Origin: Desulfobacula sp.
GTDB lineage: Bacteria; Desulfobacterota; Desulfobacteria; Desulfobacterales; Desulfobacteraceae
Length of the DNA: 64,000 bases
Direction of reading: 5' to 3'
NCBI RefSeq assembly: GCF_014237455.1
Contig: NZ_JABZFL010000074.1
Span: forward strand, 1 to 64,000
Both the position numbers and the translations under genes were made by a program. The notes beneath the pieces are model-generated. The model was not told the DNA's origin. It ran no database searches and saw only the letters and a list, made by a program, of their open reading frames with translations. Each line of letters begins with the position of its first letter. Position 1 is the first letter of the stretch. This document shows positions 16,729-25,717 of this stretch, one piece after another.

Positions 16729-17385
16729 ATGCCAAGATGGGGAATGGTAATAGACGTAAAAAGGTGTATCGCTTGCTGGGGCTGCACCATCGCATGTAAA
16801 GAAGAACATTTTCTTCCTCCCGGAGTATTCTTTAACAGGGTGCTCATTGGGGAAACCGGGAAATTCCCGACATCCAGCAAGTTGATCTATCCGGTTCTTT
16901 GTAATCATTGTACTGATGCAGCTTGCGTAGAAGCATGTCCCACCGGAGCAACCTATATCAGGGAAGATGGAATTGTCGTAGTTGATGATGATAAATGTGT
17001 CGGATGCAGGGCCTGTCTTGTTTCCTGCCCGTATCAGCAGAGAACGTATTATGACCAGAAAGTAAAAGACAGGGAGTATTTTCCGGGTCAGGGTAAAACC
17101 GAGATGGAATTACTCGGTGAAAAATTGTATCCGCTTAAAGTAGGAACAGTTATTAAGTGCAATTTCTGTTCGGAAAGAGTTGATGAAGGCCTTAGAAAAG
17201 GACTTACTCCGGGCCAGGATGAGGAAGCCACACCCGCCTGCGTCAATGCCTGTCCGGTCGGCGCAAGGGTATTTGGTGACCTTAATGACCCTGACAGTGA
17301 AATCAGTCGTCTGATCATGGAGAAAAAGGGCAAACAGCTCCGGAAAGAATTTGGAACTGAACCGGCAGTCTATTATATTGATTAA
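16729..17385 (+). CDS. Iron-sulfur subunit of molybdopterin oxidoreductase (PadC/PsrB-like)
   Basis: 218-residue ferredoxin-type subunit with four [4Fe-4S] cluster motifs: CIACWGCTIACK near residue 12, CNHCTDAACVEACP at about 60, CVGCRACLVSCP at about 90, and the split CNFCSE...CVNACP. It accepts electrons from the large Mo subunit and passes them to the membrane subunit. There is no Tat or Sec signal, so it is cytoplasmic. AAAGGAG precedes the ATG. Gap of about 80 bp from the gamma subunit without a terminator, so it is probably in the same operon. Confidence 0.85.
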   Translation: MPRWGMVIDVKRCIACWGCTIACKEEHFLPPGVFFNRVLIGETGKFPTSSKLIYPVLCNHCTDAACVEACPTGATYIREDGIVVVDDDKCVGCRACLVSCPYQQRTYYDQKVKDREYFPGQGKTEMELLGEKLYPLKVGTVIKCNFCSERVDEGLRKGLTPGQDEEATPACVNACPVGARVFGDLNDPDSEISRLIMEKKGKQLRKEFGTEPAVYYID

Positions 17386-17400
17386 TAAACAGGGGGAAAT

Positions 17401-20010
17401 ATGACCTATAAAACAGATGAAATTTGGGAAGACAAATGGGTAAATACCACCTGTGGCGTATGTTACTGCGGCTGTGCCTGCAGAGTTAGGGTGGTGAATG
17501 GTGTGCCGGTAAAAGTTGAAGGTATTGAAGAGAGTACCATGGGAGGGACAAGAGGTGGTCTCTGCGGTAAAGGCATCGCAGGGCTGATGTACTACCATGA
17601 TCCCAACCGGATTAAAAAGCCATTGAGACGAACCAATCCTGAAAAAGGATTTGGTGTTGATCCTAAATGGAAAGAAATTGAATGGGACGAGGCACTTGAA
17701 GAGATCGCCACCAGAATGAAAAAGATTATGGAGGATAATCCAAATAAAATCCTCTTCACAAACCAGACCATGCGTGCAAGCGATGGTCCTCATAATCATC
17801 TTTATTTCTATGCAAAGGCTTTTGGCATACCAAACAATGGGAACTTTATCATTGGCGGCGGCAGTCTGCACTGCGGTAATGCTGCTCATATGCTGGGGGG
17901 ACTAATCCATGGTGCATGGTCAATCGCACCGGACTGGCGATATACAAAGTATGTCCTTAAATGGGGGTCAAGTAAAGGAACCGGTTCCGGACATTCAGCC
18001 ATGATCAATGCAAGACTGAGAGCTGACGGTGTGAGACGCGGACTAAAAGAGATCGTTTTTGATCCAATGGGTAACTTTGCAGGTGGTAAGGCCACACAAT
18101 GGGTTCCTCTTCTTCCTGGAACCGACACAGCCGTCGGACTTGCAATCGCCAACTACATCCTCAATACCAGGGGAGAGATCGACGAACTTTATCTTAGAGC
18201 AAAAACAAACTTTGTTTACCTGATACGCGAAGACGGTACTTTTGTCCGTGATAAAGAAACAGACAAGCCGTTTGTATTTGATGAAAAAGCAAAAAAGATA
18301 AAACTTTTTGATGATGAATCCATAGCGTTTGAGGATTTTGCTCTTGAGGGTGACTTTGAGCATAACGGCGAAAAATGCCGACCCTGCTTTATGGCATTAA
18401 AAGAACATTTAAAACAATTCACTCCGGAATGGGCATCTAACATAAGTACGGTTCCGGTAGCAACCATTCTTGAAGTTGCAAAGGGATGGGTGGATAATGC
18501 TCAGATTGGATCCACCATTACAATAGAAGGACAGACATTTCCTTTTCGACCCGTATCCTCTGTAACCTTCCGTGGTGCCCAGGGACATTCAAATGGTATA
18601 CATCAGGTGGCTTCAATAGATCTTATCAGTCAGCTTGTTGGTGCTGAAGATGTACCCGGTGGTACAATGGGGTGGCCGTCTATCAGACGCAGATACCCTG
18701 GTGGTCAATACGAACGTATGCCTAAAGTCGGTAAAGACGGCGTTATTGTTCCTTCGGTATTTTATTCACATGATCCATGGCCTGTTCATCCACCCAGCTA
18801 TCCATGCACAAATTCTGGTTGTGTTGAATTCTGGTCACATTCTACTCTTTCTCATATACCCTATGTGAAAGAAAAAAATTATATTCAGGAAAAATTCGGT
18901 GTTGAAAAAGTTCAGCCTGAGATGATTTTTGGAATCGCAGTGAACTTTCTTATCAGTCAATCTGACTGGGATGTTGCGCTGGATAATTTTAAAGATTGTT
19001 TTGTTGTGCTGAGTGATATATGGGTCAATGAAACTGACCAGGCCATAGGTGATATCATCCTTCCTGATACCTCTTATCTTGAAAAAGATACCTGGTCCTC
19101 AGAAATTGACAGTTTCTTCTTTAATGGAAGTCCATCCTATGAAGACTGGTATGTTCATTTGCAAAAACCGGTTGCAAAACCTGTTGGTGAATCACGAGAC
19201 TTCATGAACGTTTATCTGGATGTTGCAAATCGTGTGGGTGTTCTTGACAAATATCATGAACTCCTTAACGATTATTACAGTATTACAGATGAAAAGCTTC
19301 AACTTAAATCCGGCGAAGTCCTGACCTGGAAGGAAATCGGTGAAAGAATCCTGACATGGGTTTATGGGGATGATAAAGAAAAAATTCAGGAACAGGGATT
19401 TGCAACCTGGCATAAACCCATTGAAGATGTCTATTGGCGATGGAATATGAAGACACGATGCCCTGTTTATATGGAATTTTTGATCCATGACAGAAGAGCT
19501 GCTGAAAAAATTATGAAAGATACCGGGTTTGAAATTGAAATGGATATGGATCAATATGGCCCTCTAGCTAACTGGTTCTGGCCGACATCTCACAAAGAAC
19601 TTGATGATGAATATGATCTTTTGGCTTTTTCTTATCGTGATATTCTCCACACAAATAACTCAACATTTCAAAATCCCTTAATTGATGAAGTCAGCCAGAT
19701 GAGCCCTTATACGTTTACAATTACATTAAATAAAGGTCTGGCAGATGAAAAAGGATTCAAAGACGGCGATATTATCTGGATGGAAAATAAATATGGAACT
19801 AAGGAAAACGGTATTGTAAAAACAATGGAAGCTCAACATCCAAAGGTTCTCGGCGTTTGCGGACAAGGTGGTTTATGGGCAGACAAAAGACCTATTGCCA
19901 AGGGTAAGGGAAGTAATTTCTGCAAGCTGCTTCCATCATACTTGAGGCACTATGACCCCATCACCGGAAATATTGAAACGTCTGTTGCCGTTAAAATTTA
20001 TAAAGGCTAA
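17401..20010 (+). CDS. Molybdopterin oxidoreductase catalytic subunit, phenylacetyl-CoA:acceptor oxidoreductase-like
   Basis: 869-residue Mo/W-bisPGD enzyme of the DMSO reductase superfamily. The N-terminal [4Fe-4S] ligands are Cys18, Cys21, Cys25 and Cys54 (spacing x2, x3, x28). Cys158 in SLHCGNAAHM sits where the metal-binding Cys is expected. There is no twin-arginine signal, so unlike most polysulfide or thiosulfate reductases it works in the cytoplasm. Being coupled to a 2-oxoacid oxidoreductase and to PadC/PadD-like genes, it fits phenylacetyl-CoA:acceptor oxidoreductase (PadB of Thauera/Aromatoleum), which makes phenylglyoxylate. That specific function is inferred from context; other hydroxylations or sulfur reductions are not excluded. 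Confidence 0.72.
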   Translation: MTYKTDEIWEDKWVNTTCGVCYCGCACRVRVVNGVPVKVEGIEESTMGGTRGGLCGKGIAGLMYYHDPNRIKKPLRRTNPEKGFGVDPKWKEIEWDEALEEIATRMKKIMEDNPNKILFTNQTMRASDGPHNHLYFYAKAFGIPNNGNFIIGGGSLHCGNAAHMLGGLIHGAWSIAPDWRYTKYVLKWGSSKGTGSGHSAMINARLRADGVRRGLKEIVFDPMGNFAGGKATQWVPLLPGTDTAVGLAIANYILNTRGEIDELYLRAKTNFVYLIREDGTFVRDKETDKPFVFDEKAKKIKLFDDESIAFEDFALEGDFEHNGEKCRPCFMALKEHLKQFTPEWASNISTVPVATILEVAKGWVDNAQIGSTITIEGQTFPFRPVSSVTFRGAQGHSNGIHQVASIDLISQLVGAEDVPGGTMGWPSIRRRYPGGQYERMPKVGKDGVIVPSVFYSHDPWPVHPPSYPCTNSGCVEFWSHSTLSHIPYVKEKNYIQEKFGVEKVQPEMIFGIAVNFLISQSDWDVALDNFKDCFVVLSDIWVNETDQAIGDIILPDTSYLEKDTWSSEIDSFFFNGSPSYEDWYVHLQKPVAKPVGESRDFMNVYLDVANRVGVLDKYHELLNDYYSITDEKLQLKSGEVLTWKEIGERILTWVYGDDKEKIQEQGFATWHKPIEDVYWRWNMKTRCPVYMEFLIHDRRAAEKIMKDTGFEIEMDMDQYGPLANWFWPTSHKELDDEYDLLAFSYRDILHTNNSTFQNPLIDEVSQMSPYTFTITLNKGLADEKGFKDGDIIWMENKYGTKENGIVKTMEAQHPKVLGVCGQGGLWADKRPIAKGKGSNFCKLLPSYLRHYDPITGNIETSVAVKIYKG

Positions 20011-20028
20011 AAGGAGGATTGAACAATT

Positions 20029-20931
20029 ATGGAAAAGAGAAATGAGCTTGAAGAAATTATGTTCCCTTCTGACGGCAGCGGGGTTAAACCCTATGAATGG
20101 ATGATACAGCCCACCCGTCAGCGGGAATGGATTGATGACAAGGGCATATTTCTGTGGCTGGCCTTTTTTTTCTCTGAAATCGGGGCAGGCCTTTATTTTG
20201 TGTCGCTTTTTTATGAATACAAAGCAGGACTTATTCTGGGCTGGCTCGTTACCCTGATCCTTGGCGGTGTTATTCATGTGCTTTATCTTGGCATGCCTTT
20301 GAGGGCCTGGAGAATGCTCATGAAGCCCAATACATCCGAGTTGTCCCGGGGTATATGGATCATTGGGGTTTTTGCCGCTTTGGGATTTTTACAGATTGTG
20401 ACGGCAGGCAGTTTTAATATTGTGTTTAACTGCATTATGGGTATCTTGTGCCTTTTAATTATTTCCCATGGATTTGCCACAATGAATGTCATCAGAGCGC
20501 TTCCTGCCTGGAGTTCAACAATGGTTCTGCCATTGTCCGTTATTTCAGGGGTATGGATCGGTCATCAGATTTTACAGTTCATGTTTGCCGTTTCGGGTTC
20601 TGCGGCTCTTGCATCAGGGATGGAAGTATGGGCAGAGGTGTTTTTCTTTGTTTATTTTCTTTGCATCCTGCTCTATGTCTGGGGAACCTGGCACAGCAAT
20701 GAAATTGGAAAAGAGTCTATCAAATCACTGATAACAGGAGAATATTCAAAAATTTCCTTGATTGGTGTGCTGGGGCTTGGCATTGTCCTTCCGTTGATTC
20801 TGACCCTGATCATGTGGGGTGGTAATACCAATGGCTTTTTGATTTTTTTAAGATTGGCATCTGTCATTGCAGGAGACCTGGCCATGCGGTATGTAATCAT
20901 GAAAAGTGCGGTGTATACACCGTTGATTTAA
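20029..20931 (+). CDS. Integral membrane subunit, NrfD/PsrC-like (PadD-like)
   Basis: 300-residue membrane protein with about eight hydrophobic segments. FFSEIGAGLYFVSLFYE and YLGMPLRAWRMLMKP are NrfD/PsrC-family features. It lacks haem-binding His pairs seen in cytochrome b subunits and should pass electrons from the iron-sulfur subunit to the quinone pool. AAAAGGAGG precedes the ATG and only 18 bp separate it from the Mo subunit. Followed by a terminator, so it ends the operon. Confidence 0.8.
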   Translation: MEKRNELEEIMFPSDGSGVKPYEWMIQPTRQREWIDDKGIFLWLAFFFSEIGAGLYFVSLFYEYKAGLILGWLVTLILGGVIHVLYLGMPLRAWRMLMKPNTSELSRGIWIIGVFAALGFLQIVTAGSFNIVFNCIMGILCLLIISHGFATMNVIRALPAWSSTMVLPLSVISGVWIGHQILQFMFAVSGSAALASGMEVWAEVFFFVYFLCILLYVWGTWHSNEIGKESIKSLITGEYSKISLIGVLGLGIVLPLILTLIMWGGNTNGFLIFLRLASVIAGDLAMRYVIMKSAVYTPLI

Positions 20932-20944
20932 ATAAATGATTAAG

Positions 20945-20987
20945 AAAAAAGGGCAGGCAAGACCATCGTTTTCCCCCTGCTCTTTTT
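20945..20987 (+). terminator. Rho-independent terminator after the Pad-like operon
   Basis: AAAAAAGGGCAGG pairs with CCCTGCTCTTTTT (one mismatch) and is followed by T-rich sequence. It lies directly after the membrane subunit gene. Confidence 0.6.
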
Positions 20988-21173
20988 CATTTTTAAGATG
21001 TTTTCAAGAAATAATACTTTGGTGTTGAAAATATTTATAAAAAGATATAATTTAGCTACATAACAGATAAAAATAAGCTATTTGTAATTAAACGGTGCTT
21101 TACACAAAAAAATAATGACTTTGAATAAAAAAATCGGCAGCAAACATTTTTTTTGTAAAAACTAGGATGTTAT

Positions 21174-21359
21174 ATGGCAGATAAAGAGAAAAAAGAAAAA
21201 AGCACAGAAAAACAATCCATATCTCAGGCAAAGGTAAAGTTTGAAGTTTATGGTGAAGAGATGATTGAGAAAGAAGTAAAATCCAGTGGTAACAGCGGCA
21301 GAATTTATCTTCCGCCTAACTGGGTCGGTCATACTGTGAAGATCATAAAAGTAGAATAA
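21174..21359 (+). CDS. DUF2080-like small protein
   Basis: 61 residues; about 20 charged N-terminal residues, then EVYGEEMIEKEVKSSGNSGR and IYLPPNWVGHTVKIIKVE. The pattern EKEVKxSGNSGRxYLPxxWxGxxVKV matches DUF2080, described as transposon-encoded and most common in archaea. No transposase is visible nearby. The AbrB-like fold suggests DNA binding, perhaps as an antitoxin, but this is inference. It ends 14 bp before the likely GTG start of an acetyltransferase gene, so the two may be co-transcribed. Confidence 0.6.
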   Translation: MADKEKKEKSTEKQSISQAKVKFEVYGEEMIEKEVKSSGNSGRIYLPPNWVGHTVKIIKVE

Positions 21360-21373
21360 CAATGGAGGATCTT

Positions 21374-21814
21374 GTGGAAGACACAGTCAACATAAGAGAA
21401 ATCACTCTTAACGATGCAGAGGCAATTCAAAATATAAGAAAGGCCATCTCAGAAGATGATGCTGAAGTGAATTTTGTAAAAAATATTCAACGGCAGATAT
21501 TTGAGGGTACGGACAATTCAAGCCTGGTAGCGCAAATTAATGGGACCGTGGTTGGATATATGATCAGCACAAGTCTTTTTGCAGGGTTTGGGATTAAAAG
21601 AAGTGCATGGATTATGGCAATTGGCGTTCATCCTGGTTATATGGGACAGGGCATTGGATTGAAACTCGCCAGGAAAATCTGTGAAATTTATAAAGAAAAA
21701 GGGATTAAAAATATATACTCATCTGTTCGCTGGGATTCCACCGATGTCCTTTCCTTTTTCAAAAAACTCGGTTTTGAAAGAAGCGAGTTCATCAATCTTA
21801 AAAAGAAACTATAA
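21374..21814 (+). CDS. GNAT-family N-acetyltransferase
   Basis: About 146 residues with a clear GNAT core: VNIREITLNDAEAIQNIRKAI at the start, MAIGVHPGYMGQGIGLKLAR (acetyl-CoA loop) and SSVRWDSTDVLSFFKKLGFE. This last element is like the Gcn5-type ribosomal or peptide acetyltransferases. The GTG at 21374 is preferred because GGAGG is at 21364-21368; the ATG at 21362 would have no ribosome site. The substrate is unknown. Confidence 0.75.
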   Translation: MEDTVNIREITLNDAEAIQNIRKAISEDDAEVNFVKNIQRQIFEGTDNSSLVAQINGTVVGYMISTSLFAGFGIKRSAWIMAIGVHPGYMGQGIGLKLARKICEIYKEKGIKNIYSSVRWDSTDVLSFFKKLGFERSEFINLKKKL

Positions 21815-21838
21815 ATAAAGTTTAACCTAACCATCACG

Positions 21839-21872
21839 AAAACCCTTTAAGAACACCTTCTCCAAGGGTTTT
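21839..21872. terminator. Bidirectional terminator between convergent genes
   Basis: AAAACCCTT pairs with AAGGGTTTT (perfect 9 bp) around a 16-nt loop. It serves the acetyltransferase on the plus strand and the liv operon on the minus strand. Confidence 0.6.
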
Positions 21873-21895
21873 GTTAATTGTAAATAAGTGGGTGT

Positions 21896-22603
21896 TTATA
21901 TGCCCAGGTATGCCTTTTTGACATCTTCATTGGCCAGCAGGTTTTCACCGGTATCTGTCATCGTAATCATACCGGTTTCCATTACATATCCGCGGTGAGC
22001 AGCTTTTAGAGCAAGGTTTGCATTCTGCTCGACAATGAAAATAGTGGTTTTTTGTTCTTTATTGATTTTTTTAATAATACTGAAAATCTGTTTAACAATG
22101 ATGGGCGCAAGTCCAAGGGACGGTTCATCAAGGAGCAGTACTTTCGGTCTTGACATCAGGGCCCTTGAAATTGCCAGCATTTGTTGTTCGCCGCCGCTGA
22201 GAGTTCCACCAGCCTGATTTTTTCTTTCTGCTAAAATAGGGAAGAGACTGTAAACATATTCAAAATCTTTTTTTATTTTATCATTATCGTTCCGTAAGAA
22301 AGCACCCATGTCAAGATTTTCCGCAACTGTAAGATACGGAAAAATTCTTCTACCTTCGGGTACCTGGCAGATCCCTAATTTAACGATCTCATCAGAGGGC
22401 ATATGGGTGATATCCTGTCCTTTGAATTTGACGCTTCCCTGTTTGGCAGGAACAATACCACAGGTGGTCATTAAGGTGGTTGATTTTCCGGCACCATTGG
22501 CTCCGATCAGAGAAATAATTTCTCCTTCGGAAATTTCAAGGTCAATCCCTTTGAGTGCTTGGATATTTCCATAATACGTATGTATGTTTTTTAATTTAAG
22601 CAT
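21896..22603 (-). CDS. livF: Branched-chain/aromatic amino-acid-type ABC transporter ATPase LivF
   Basis: About 235-residue ATPase. Walker A GANGAGKST, signature LSGGEQQMLAISRALM, Walker B VLLLDEPSLGLAP and the H-loop region are all present, and SLGLAPIIVKQIF is typical of LivF. The ATG at 22603 overlaps the livG stop; codons further upstream in frame lack a suitable ribosome site. Last gene of livKHMGF. Given the neighbouring aromatic-acid operon and an aminotransferase, the importer may take up aromatic or branched amino acids or aromatic acids; binding specificity is not visible. Confidence 0.9.
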   Translation of the reverse strand: MLKLKNIHTYYGNIQALKGIDLEISEGEIISLIGANGAGKSTTLMTTCGIVPAKQGSVKFKGQDITHMPSDEIVKLGICQVPEGRRIFPYLTVAENLDMGAFLRNDNDKIKKDFEYVYSLFPILAERKNQAGGTLSGGEQQMLAISRALMSRPKVLLLDEPSLGLAPIIVKQIFSIIKKINKEQKTTIFIVEQNANLALKAAHRGYVMETGMITMTDTGENLLANEDVKKAYLGI

Positions 22604-23387
22604 CTTCAGACTCATCTCCAAGATAGGCTTTGATTACGTCAGGATTAGACTTTATTTCTTCAGGTGTACCTTCGGCAATTTTTCTGCCGTAATCTACAAC
22701 ATGAATGTTATCTGACAGACTCATGACAAGCTTCATGTCATGTTCAATCAGTAAGATAGATAAATCTTCATTATCCCTCAGCCAGATGATTAAGTCATCA
22801 AGCTCTTTTGTCTCCTGTGGATTCATGCCGGCAGCCGGTTCATCTAAAAGCAGCAAAAACGGTTCTGTGGCAAGGGCTCTTGCAATCTCCAATCGTCGCT
22901 GGGCACCATAGGGCAGGTTGACGGCCATTTCGTTAACATATTGCGCAAGACCGATTTTTTCAAGGATTTCATAGCTATCGACAACGGCTTGTTTTTCTTC
23001 CTTCTTCTGGCTTGAAGGTTTTAGCATGGCACCGATAATTCCTGATTTCAACCGGCAGTGTCTTCCGATCATGACATTTTCAAGAACGGTCATCCCTTCA
23101 AAAAGCCTAATATTCTGAAAGGTCCTTGCAAGGCCTTTCTCCGTTACAAGATTGGTTTTCAGCCCCTGTAATTTTTGGGTTGGTTTTCCCGGAGGTGTGA
23201 TTTTTACATTGCCCTCAGTGGGCTCATAAATGCCGGTAATACAATTGAAAAAGGTTGTTTTTCCGGCACCATTCGGTCCGATAAGAGCTGCTATCTGCCC
23301 CTTTTCAACAGCAAGGGTTATGTCGTCCAGCGCTTTTAGACCTCCAAAATTCATTGTGAGGTTCTTTACATTGAGTATAGGTTCCAT
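22596..23387 (-). CDS. livG: ABC transporter ATPase LivG
   Basis: 263-residue ATPase with Walker A GPNGAGKTTFFN, the LivG-type insertion (VTEKGLARTFQNIRLFEGMTVL), the signature YGAQRRLEIARALA and Walker B LLLLDEPAAGMNP. The signature starts PYGAQ rather than LSGGQ, which is normal in LivG proteins. The ATG at 23387 follows the livM stop by a few bases; an upstream in-frame ATG would overlap livM. Pairs with LivF on the LivH/LivM membrane dimer. Confidence 0.92.
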   Translation of the reverse strand: MEPILNVKNLTMNFGGLKALDDITLAVEKGQIAALIGPNGAGKTTFFNCITGIYEPTEGNVKITPPGKPTQKLQGLKTNLVTEKGLARTFQNIRLFEGMTVLENVMIGRHCRLKSGIIGAMLKPSSQKKEEKQAVVDSYEILEKIGLAQYVNEMAVNLPYGAQRRLEIARALATEPFLLLLDEPAAGMNPQETKELDDLIIWLRDNEDLSILLIEHDMKLVMSLSDNIHVVDYGRKIAEGTPEEIKSNPDVIKAYLGDESEDA

Positions 23388-23391
23388 AAAT

Positions 23392-24594
23392 TTATTCTTT
23401 TGTTTTTTCAAATTTATATGTTTTCCGGATACTTCGAATAAGCCCTTCAGGTTTGAATACCATCACGATGACCTGGAGTGCGCCAAATACAAGCATCCTG
23501 TATTCAGCAACGGCTCTTAAGTATTCAGGCAGCAGTATCAGCACGAGGGCACCGGCAATAACACCAATGGCAGATCCCATCCCGCCGATAACAACAACAC
23601 ACAGAATGGTAATGGACTCCCAGATCGTAAAGGACATGGGGTTAATAAAAGACGTTTTAGCAGCAAAAACGACCCCCCCCAGAGCAGCCCAGGTGGCACC
23701 AAGAGCAAACGCTGTCAGCTTTGTTTTGAATTTGTCGATTCCCATGGCCTCACAGGCGATCTCATCATCCCTCAAAGCGATCCAGGCCCGTCCGATTCTT
23801 GAGTTTTCAAGCCTGTTAACAAAGAAAATGGTTAGCAGCACCAAAGCAATAACAACAAAATAAATGTAAATGACGGAGTTATGCTGATTAAATTGATGAC
23901 CAAAAAAAGACGGTGCAGGAATATTTCCAATTCCACGAGGCCCATTGCCCAATTCATCCCAGTTTTCCAGGATAATCCTGATGATTTCACCAAACCCCAG
24001 AGTAACAATGGCCAGATAATCTCCCCTGAGCCTTAAAACAGGGTATCCCAAAAGGGTTCCGAATATAGTACCCAGAAGGGCACTGATGGGTAAGACTACC
24101 CAGAAACTGATGCCGAAATGCAGGTTTAAAAGGGCATAGGCATACGCCCCAACTGCATAAAAAGCGACATACCCAAGATCCAGAAGCCCTGCCAGCCCCA
24201 CAACTATATTCAGTCCCAGTCCCAGCATCACATAGATCAGTGCCGAAATTAAGATACTGGTATGATACATGGAAAATACAAAGGGGTAGGCTATGGCAAA
24301 CAAGCAAATTGCCGCCAGGAATGGAATCCTGAATTTTTCATTTTGAAGCAGCCTGTGGACAATGGGAATATCGTCCTTAGTATCTGATTTCTTTTTTTCC
24401 TCTTTGATCCGTAAAAGATAATTCCAGATGAGGGAGGCAAAAAAGCAGACTATACCCGTCCATAAAAGGTTTTCCCATCTGAAGATTACAATATGCTTTA
24501 TGGTGTTGACTTTTATGACCATGATCGGGAAGGTCAGCACCATAAACCATAAAGCAATAACAAATGACAGTTTGATTTCTTTTTTTGTAACCAT
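23392..24594 (-). CDS. livM: ABC transporter permease LivM
   Basis: About 400-residue inner-membrane permease. The first 110 residues add extra membrane helices before the conserved BPD_transp_2 core, as in many LivM proteins. GLNIVVGLAGLLDLGYVAFYAVGAY and the EAA-like loop (ALRDDEIACEAMGIDKFKTKL) are characteristic. It lies between livH (24 bp away) and livG (4 bp away), same strand. Confidence 0.92.
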   Translation of the reverse strand: MVTKKEIKLSFVIALWFMVLTFPIMVIKVNTIKHIVIFRWENLLWTGIVCFFASLIWNYLLRIKEEKKKSDTKDDIPIVHRLLQNEKFRIPFLAAICLFAIAYPFVFSMYHTSILISALIYVMLGLGLNIVVGLAGLLDLGYVAFYAVGAYAYALLNLHFGISFWVVLPISALLGTIFGTLLGYPVLRLRGDYLAIVTLGFGEIIRIILENWDELGNGPRGIGNIPAPSFFGHQFNQHNSVIYIYFVVIALVLLTIFFVNRLENSRIGRAWIALRDDEIACEAMGIDKFKTKLTAFALGATWAALGGVVFAAKTSFINPMSFTIWESITILCVVVIGGMGSAIGVIAGALVLILLPEYLRAVAEYRMLVFGALQVIVMVFKPEGLIRSIRKTYKFEKTKE

Positions 24595-24618
24595 AATCAA
24601 CTTTCAAAATTTTGGGGG

Positions 24619-25602
24619 TTAAACTTTAGATATTTCATCTTTGCCAAGTATGCCTGATGGCCTGAATATCAGAATAATCACAAGAATGGTAAATGCAAAG
24701 ACATCTTCATACTCACTCCAGAAATAACCGGTAAACATACTTTCAGAAATACCCAGTACAAGGCTTCCCAAAACAGCACCTGGAATACTTCCGATTCCGC
24801 CTAAAACAGCTGCAATAAAGGCTTTAAGCCCTGCCAGAAACCCGATAAAAAAGTTTACCTGGCCCACATGGCAGGCAATTAAAACACCGCCGATGGCAGC
24901 CGTGGCAGATCCCACCACAAAGGTTGTTGAAATAACCCGGTTCACATTGATCCCGACAAGCGATGCCATGATTTTATCTTGGGCAGTGGCCCTCATGGCT
25001 TTGCCGATTTTAGTGAATTTAATGAGCATTCCTAAGAGAATCATGGTAATGACAGTGGTTACAATAATGGTCATTTCAACGGCAGTAATAATGTGGGCAA
25101 AGGGTTCCCAGAATTGAAAATCAGGGATCAGACTTTCAAAGGGCATAAATTCCGGTGTCTGGGCAAGCATGACATAATTTTGTAAAAAAAGACTCATTCC
25201 AATGGCAGAAATGAGGGCAGAAAGCCTTGGTGCTGTTCTTAAGGGCTTGTAGGCGATTTTTTCAACGGTAAATCCATAGGCACAGGAATATACAATGGCA
25301 AAAACAATGGCAAGGATAACAATAACAGCAGAGTTCCATCCCCAAAGTCCTAAGACACTGGCAACAATAAGGGCCGTCATGGCACCAATCATATAGATTT
25401 CACCATGGGCAAAGTTGATCAACTGGATAATACCGTAAACCATGGTATACCCGAGAGCGATCAAGGCATATATGCTGCCCCTTGTAAGGCCGCCTAAGAA
25501 TAATTCTAAAAAATAGACAGGGTCTGCAATTATCTCTTTGATACCGAAAAATCCCAGTGGCCCGACAACAGCCACGCCCAATATAATATTAAACAGACGC
25601 AT
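24619..25602 (-). CDS. livH: ABC transporter permease LivH
   Basis: 327-residue permease with about eight transmembrane segments. LTRGSIYALIALGYTMVYGIIQLINFAHGEIYM is split here over the diagnostic N-terminal region, and AMRATAQDKIMASLVGINVN is the ATPase-contact loop. Slightly longer than usual because of a hydrophobic N-terminal extension. It is separated from livK by a 115-bp gap that contains a terminator-like hairpin. Confidence 0.92.
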   Translation of the reverse strand: MRLFNIILGVAVVGPLGFFGIKEIIADPVYFLELFLGGLTRGSIYALIALGYTMVYGIIQLINFAHGEIYMIGAMTALIVASVLGLWGWNSAVIVILAIVFAIVYSCAYGFTVEKIAYKPLRTAPRLSALISAIGMSLFLQNYVMLAQTPEFMPFESLIPDFQFWEPFAHIITAVEMTIIVTTVITMILLGMLIKFTKIGKAMRATAQDKIMASLVGINVNRVISTTFVVGSATAAIGGVLIACHVGQVNFFIGFLAGLKAFIAAVLGGIGSIPGAVLGSLVLGISESMFTGYFWSEYEDVFAFTILVIILIFRPSGILGKDEISKV

Positions 25603-25658
25603 GTTAATTAAATTAATTCTCCCAAACTTTGTTAAATTTAAGTAAAATTCCTGATTAA

Positions 25659-25701
25659 AAAAACAGGAGCCGTAATATTTGTTTATTATGCCCCTGTTTT
25701 T
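25659..25701 (-). terminator. Terminator/attenuator between livK and livH
   Basis: AAAAACAGG and CCTGTTTTT form a 9-bp stem, with further pairing possible inside the loop, and a T run on the minus strand. Being inside the operon, it should lower expression of the membrane and ATPase genes relative to the abundant binding protein. Confidence 0.6.
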
Positions 25702-25717
25702 ATTTTAGGCCTTTATA

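Noticed and set aside
17110..17889. 259-codon minus-strand frame antisense to the iron-sulfur and molybdopterin subunits
   Set aside because: Lies wholly inside two well-supported genes and has unlikely composition.
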